From Pseudomonas sp. S09G 359 (GTDB lineage Bacteria; Pseudomonadota; Gammaproteobacteria; Pseudomonadales; Pseudomonadaceae): DNA of 64,000 nt. Of the stretch, positions 61,350 through 64,000 are shown piece after piece. The notes below the pieces were generated by a model, which made no database searches, was not told the DNA's origin, and was given only the letters and a program-made list of their open reading frames with translations. The stretch lies in the NCBI RefSeq assembly GCF_002843605.1, contig NZ_CP025263.1:5113501-5177500 (forward strand). Direction: 5' to 3'. The first letter of the stretch is position 1. The number at the start of each line of letters is the position of its first letter. The translations under genes and the position numbers were made by a program.

Positions 61350-62402
61350 ATGTACACCGCCATCGGTTATGCCGCCCAGTCGGCCACCACTCCCCTCGCC
61401 CCCATGTCGTTCGAACGCCGCAGCCCGCGCGCCGATGACGTGGCCATCGAAATCCTGTACTGCGGCGTGTGCCACTCCGATATCCACCAGGCACGCAACG
61501 AGTGGGGCATCGCCGTGTACCCGCTGATGCCGGGCCACGAGATCGTCGGTAAAGTCACTGCCGTCGGCGCCAGCGTCACCGCGCATAAAGTCGGCGACCT
61601 GGTCGGCGTGGGCTGCATGGTCGATTCGTGCCGTCACTGCGACGCGTGCAAGTCGGACCTGGAGCAATACTGCCTCGAAGGCCCAACCATGACCTACGCC
61701 ACCCCGGACCGCGTAGACGGCAGCAACACCATGGGCGGCTACTCCGACAGCATCGTGGTCAGCGAGCACTTTGTGGTGAAGATTCCGGCCAAGCTCGACC
61801 TGGCCAGTGCCGCGCCGATCCTGTGTGCAGGCATCACCACCTACTCGCCGCTCAAGCACTACGGCGTGAAGGCTGGCGATAAAGTCGGCATTCTGGGCAT
61901 GGGCGGCCTCGGCCACATGGGCATCAAGTTCGCCAAGGCGATGGGTGCTGAAGTCACGCTGTTCACCCGCTCCGCGAGCAAGGCTGAGGAAGGCCGTCGC
62001 CAAGGCGCCGATCACGTGATCGTGTCCACCGATGCCGAGCAGATGAAAGCCGCTGCCGGCAGCTTCGACTTCCTGCTGGACACCATCCCGGTGCAGCACG
62101 ACCTGAACCCCTACCTGGATACCCTGCGCTTTGACGGCGTGCATATCCTGGTCGGCCTGATCGAGCCTGTAGACCCACCGGTACATGCCGGCAAGTTGGT
62201 AATGAGCCGCCGCGTGCTGGCCGGTTCGTTGATCGGCGGCATTGCCGAAACCCAGGAAGTCCTGGATTTCTGCGCCGAGCATGACATTACCTGCGACATC
62301 GAAATGCTCGACATCCGCCAGATCAACGAGGCCTACGCCCGCATGATCGCCGGCGATGTGAAGTACCGCTTTGTCATCGACATGGCGACCCTGAAGGCCT
62401 GA
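61350..62402 (+). CDS. NAD(P)-dependent zinc alcohol dehydrogenase (YahK-like)
   Basis: A 350-residue medium-chain dehydrogenase. Catalytic zinc: CGVCHSDIH and GHE; structural zinc: CRHCDACKSDLEQYC; cofactor loop GMGGLGHMGIKFAK. Cinnamyl-type/aldehyde-reducing relatives are broad in substrate. GAGG precedes the ATG at 61350. The stop abuts the IclR gene end. Confidence 0.92.
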   Translation: MYTAIGYAAQSATTPLAPMSFERRSPRADDVAIEILYCGVCHSDIHQARNEWGIAVYPLMPGHEIVGKVTAVGASVTAHKVGDLVGVGCMVDSCRHCDACKSDLEQYCLEGPTMTYATPDRVDGSNTMGGYSDSIVVSEHFVVKIPAKLDLASAAPILCAGITTYSPLKHYGVKAGDKVGILGMGGLGHMGIKFAKAMGAEVTLFTRSASKAEEGRRQGADHVIVSTDAEQMKAAAGSFDFLLDTIPVQHDLNPYLDTLRFDGVHILVGLIEPVDPPVHAGKLVMSRRVLAGSLIGGIAETQEVLDFCAEHDITCDIEMLDIRQINEAYARMIAGDVKYRFVIDMATLKA

Positions 62403-63206
62403 TCAGGCCTTCGCGCCCAACTCCGCTGACAGCCGCGCTGCAACCTGTTTGATCACAGGGATCAGCTCGGCCATTTTTTCCAGCGGCATGTAGGGCACGG
62501 TACTGGCGATGCTGATGCCGGCGACGATACGCCGGCTGGCATCGCGCACCGGTGCTGCGACACAACGGATCGACGGTTCGTTGTCTTCCAGGTCGAACGC
62601 GTAACCGCCCACCACATACTCACGCATGCGCTGCTCGAACTGCGCCCAGGACTGCTCCGGGTGCTGCGGCCATTGCAGGTTTTTCCCACCCGCTGGCTGG
62701 CTGACTTCGTACAGGCGCTGCCACTCCTCCACCGTGTCATCCAGCAACAACGCCTTGCCGATCCCCGTGCGCGCCAACGGCATGCGATGGCCAACCCGCG
62801 AGCGCATTTCCGGGCCGTTGCGGCCGGGGTTCTTGTGCAGGTAGAGCACGTCGTCATATTCGCGAATAGCCAGGTGGATGGTGTCGCCGGTCAGCGCCGA
62901 CAACTCATCCAGATACGGTATGGCCAAGGTCACCAACGGCAGTTCTTCGCGCGCCTGAAACCCCAGCTCGATCAATTTTGGCCCCAGCAGGTAGCCGACT
63001 TGCGGCACCACGCGCAGATAACGCTCGTCCACCAGGCAACTGGCCAGGCGGTGCGTGGTGCTGCGGGTGGTGCCGATGCGCCGGGCGATCTCTTTGAGAT
63101 CCCGCGCACCAGCCGCCACGGCTTGCACCACGCCCAGGCCACGCAGCAGGGTCTGGGTGCCGGTGGGCGCGGCGTCTTTGACGGGGGGTTGGACGGTTTC
63201 CTGCAT
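62403..63206 (-). CDS. IclR-family regulator
   Basis: A 267-residue regulator: N-terminal HTH (VAAGARDLKEIARRIGTTRSTTHRL) and a C-terminal IclR effector domain (TLAIPYLDELSALTGDTIHLA, SIASTVPYMP). It may control the sugar transport genes just right of it, but a REPIN separates them. Confidence 0.92.
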   Translation of the reverse strand: MQETVQPPVKDAAPTGTQTLLRGLGVVQAVAAGARDLKEIARRIGTTRSTTHRLASCLVDERYLRVVPQVGYLLGPKLIELGFQAREELPLVTLAIPYLDELSALTGDTIHLAIREYDDVLYLHKNPGRNGPEMRSRVGHRMPLARTGIGKALLLDDTVEEWQRLYEVSQPAGGKNLQWPQHPEQSWAQFEQRMREYVVGGYAFDLEDNEPSIRCVAAPVRDASRRIVAGISIASTVPYMPLEKMAELIPVIKQVAARLSAELGAKA

Positions 63207-63271
63207 ATCGGGCCTATAAGTGTGAAAGCGCGGGCATTATGGCAAATACCAACCTTCAATACATTGGAGAT

Positions 63272-63398
63272 CCAATGTGGGAGGGGCGGTGCGACGACTC
63301 GGCTTGCCCCCGATGACGGTGGGTCAGCTACCGATGTGTTGACTGACACACCGCATTCGGGGGCAAGTCGAATCGTCGCACCGCCCCTCCCACATTGG
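63272..63398. repeat. Long-stem REPIN variant (second copy)
   Basis: Same enlarged arms as at 60127: right arm CAAGTCGAATCGTCGCACCG identical, left arm with two changes (GACGACTCGGCTTG). The flanking ends form CCAATGTGGG/CCCACATTGG. Confidence 0.88.
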
Positions 63399-63424
63399 AA
63401 CCTCTGTGTTGTTGAAAACTGCGC

Positions 63425-64000
63425 CTAGCGCTGTTTCATACGGTCGATAATGACCGCCAGCAACAGGATCGAACCCCGGATCACATACTGGTAAAAGGTG
63501 TCGATGTTCTTCAGGTTCATCGCATTCTCGATGATCGCCAGAATCAGCACCCCGGCGATCACATGGCGGATCATGCCGATGCCGCCGCTCAACGATACCC
63601 CGCCGAGGACGCAGGCCGAAATCACCGTCAGCTCAAAACCCTGGCCGATCATCGGCTGGCCCGAGGTCATGCGCGAGGCAAGGATCACCCCGGCCAGTGC
63701 GCCGACCAGCCCGTGCACGGCAAAGATGATGATCTTGGTGCGGTCGACATTCACGCCCGCCAGCAGCGCCGCTTCCTGGTTGCCGCCGATGGCCATGGTG
63801 TTGCGCCCGTAGGTGGTGTAGTTGAGCAGCCAGCCGAAGAACACAAAGCACACGATGGTGATGATGATCGGCACCGGCACGCCCATCAGTTGGCCGTTGC
63901 CGAACACGAAGAAGCCTTCATCCATTACACCCACGGCCTTGCCGTTGGAGAAGATATAGGCCAGGCCGCGCACGATCTGCATGGTCGCCAGCGTCGCGAT
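63425..64000 (-). CDS. Sugar ABC transporter permease, C-terminal part (AraH-like, cut by window edge)
   Basis: About 191 residues are visible, with hydrophobic segments typical of the RbsC/AraH permease family. GGNQEAALLAGVNVDRTKI is the coupling-loop signature, and VIRGSILLLAVIIDRMKQR is the arabinose/ribose-type C-terminus. The N-terminal half lies beyond base 64000. L-arabinose permease AraH is the closest type I know; the sugar is inferred. The visible MQ at 63982 is an internal methionine, not the start. Confidence 0.85.
   Translation of the reverse strand: MATLATMQIVRGLAYIFSNGKAVGVMDEGFFVFGNGQLMGVPVPIIITIVCFVFFGWLLNYTTYGRNTMAIGGNQEAALLAGVNVDRTKIIIFAVHGLVGALAGVILASRMTSGQPMIGQGFELTVISACVLGGVSLSGGIGMIRHVIAGVLILAIIENAMNLKNIDTFYQYVIRGSILLLAVIIDRMKQR

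Noticed and set aside
2508..63398. The spaced repeats as a CRISPR array
   Set aside because: The repeats are inverted pairs of REP cores scattered singly in gene gaps, without regular spacers or cas genes.

Overview
The window reads as chromosomal DNA of a fluorescent Pseudomonas (P. fluorescens group). The supporting signs are high GC coding sequence, the order prpR-prpB-prpC-acnD-prpF-prpD, the divergent ppsA/ppsR pair, the etfBA/ETF-QO arrangement, and about a dozen REP/REPIN repeats with the cores GTGGGAGCGGGCTTGCTCGCGA or GTGGGAGGGGGCTTGCCCCCGA. I see no prophage, insertion sequence, CRISPR array or rRNA operon. This is mostly core genome with small accessory islands. All functional names come from my reading of motifs, not from a database search.

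Left part (1-10.7 kb): ppsA (N-terminal part, TTG start) diverges from its kinase/phosphorylase ppsR. A MocR-type regulator diverges from a five-gene run: an EamA-type exporter, a single polypeptide joining JAMM protease, MoaD/ThiS-like sulfur carrier, MoeB/ThiF-like E1 and rhodanese, a cysteine-synthase-like enzyme, a serine acetyltransferase with an unusual C-terminal domain, and an AlaX-type tRNA-editing protein. I consider this the most interesting locus. It looks like a self-contained sulfur-carrier-dependent pathway to cysteine or a thio-amino acid, with export and possible self-protection. A coiled-coil, low-complexity protein of unknown role follows.

10.8-19.3 kb: the methylcitrate cycle for propionyl-CoA (prpD, prpF, acnD, prpC, prpB and a GntR/FCD regulator), transcribed leftward, with two candidate operators around the regulator start. 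19.5-22.6 kb: a retropepsin-like protease, an inactive-transglutaminase membrane protein and an ATP-grasp ligase. 22.8-29.3 kb: pabB, a HigBA toxin-antitoxin pair, thrH, cysH, and an NCS1 transporter with a hydantoin-racemase-like protein that lacks one catalytic cysteine.

29.3-41.2 kb: mixed small operons. These include LysR/SDR, a HAD phosphatase, a RelE-like toxin with an overlapping GTG-start antitoxin, DUF2784, DUF4337, an M24 peptidase-like protein, a GGCT-like protein, a lipoprotein, an EamA transporter with a His-rich tail, a structured element before a small ORF, tRNA-Ser(GGA), a crotonase, a PlsC-like acyltransferase whose 3' end is tandemly duplicated, a CorA-like transporter and a glutamine amidotransferase.

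41.2-64 kb: fatty-acid oxidation (fadB-like/fadA-like), a 31-aa membrane peptide, a cytochrome c, a second amidoligase-type cluster (ATP-grasp, alpha-E, transglutaminase), an RraB-like protein, a START-domain protein, a YkgJ-like protein, a second MocR regulator, an envelope trio (substrate-binding protein, DUF4398, OmpA), etfBA diverging from ETF-QO with a PsrA-like site and a strong sigma70 promoter, AraC/alcohol dehydrogenase, an IclR regulator, and the 3' end of an arabinose-type ABC permease (araH-like) cut by the window edge. FadBA-like enzymes, EtfAB and ETF-QO form a path from acyl-CoA oxidation to ubiquinone, and the prp operon handles the propionyl-CoA from odd-chain fatty acids.
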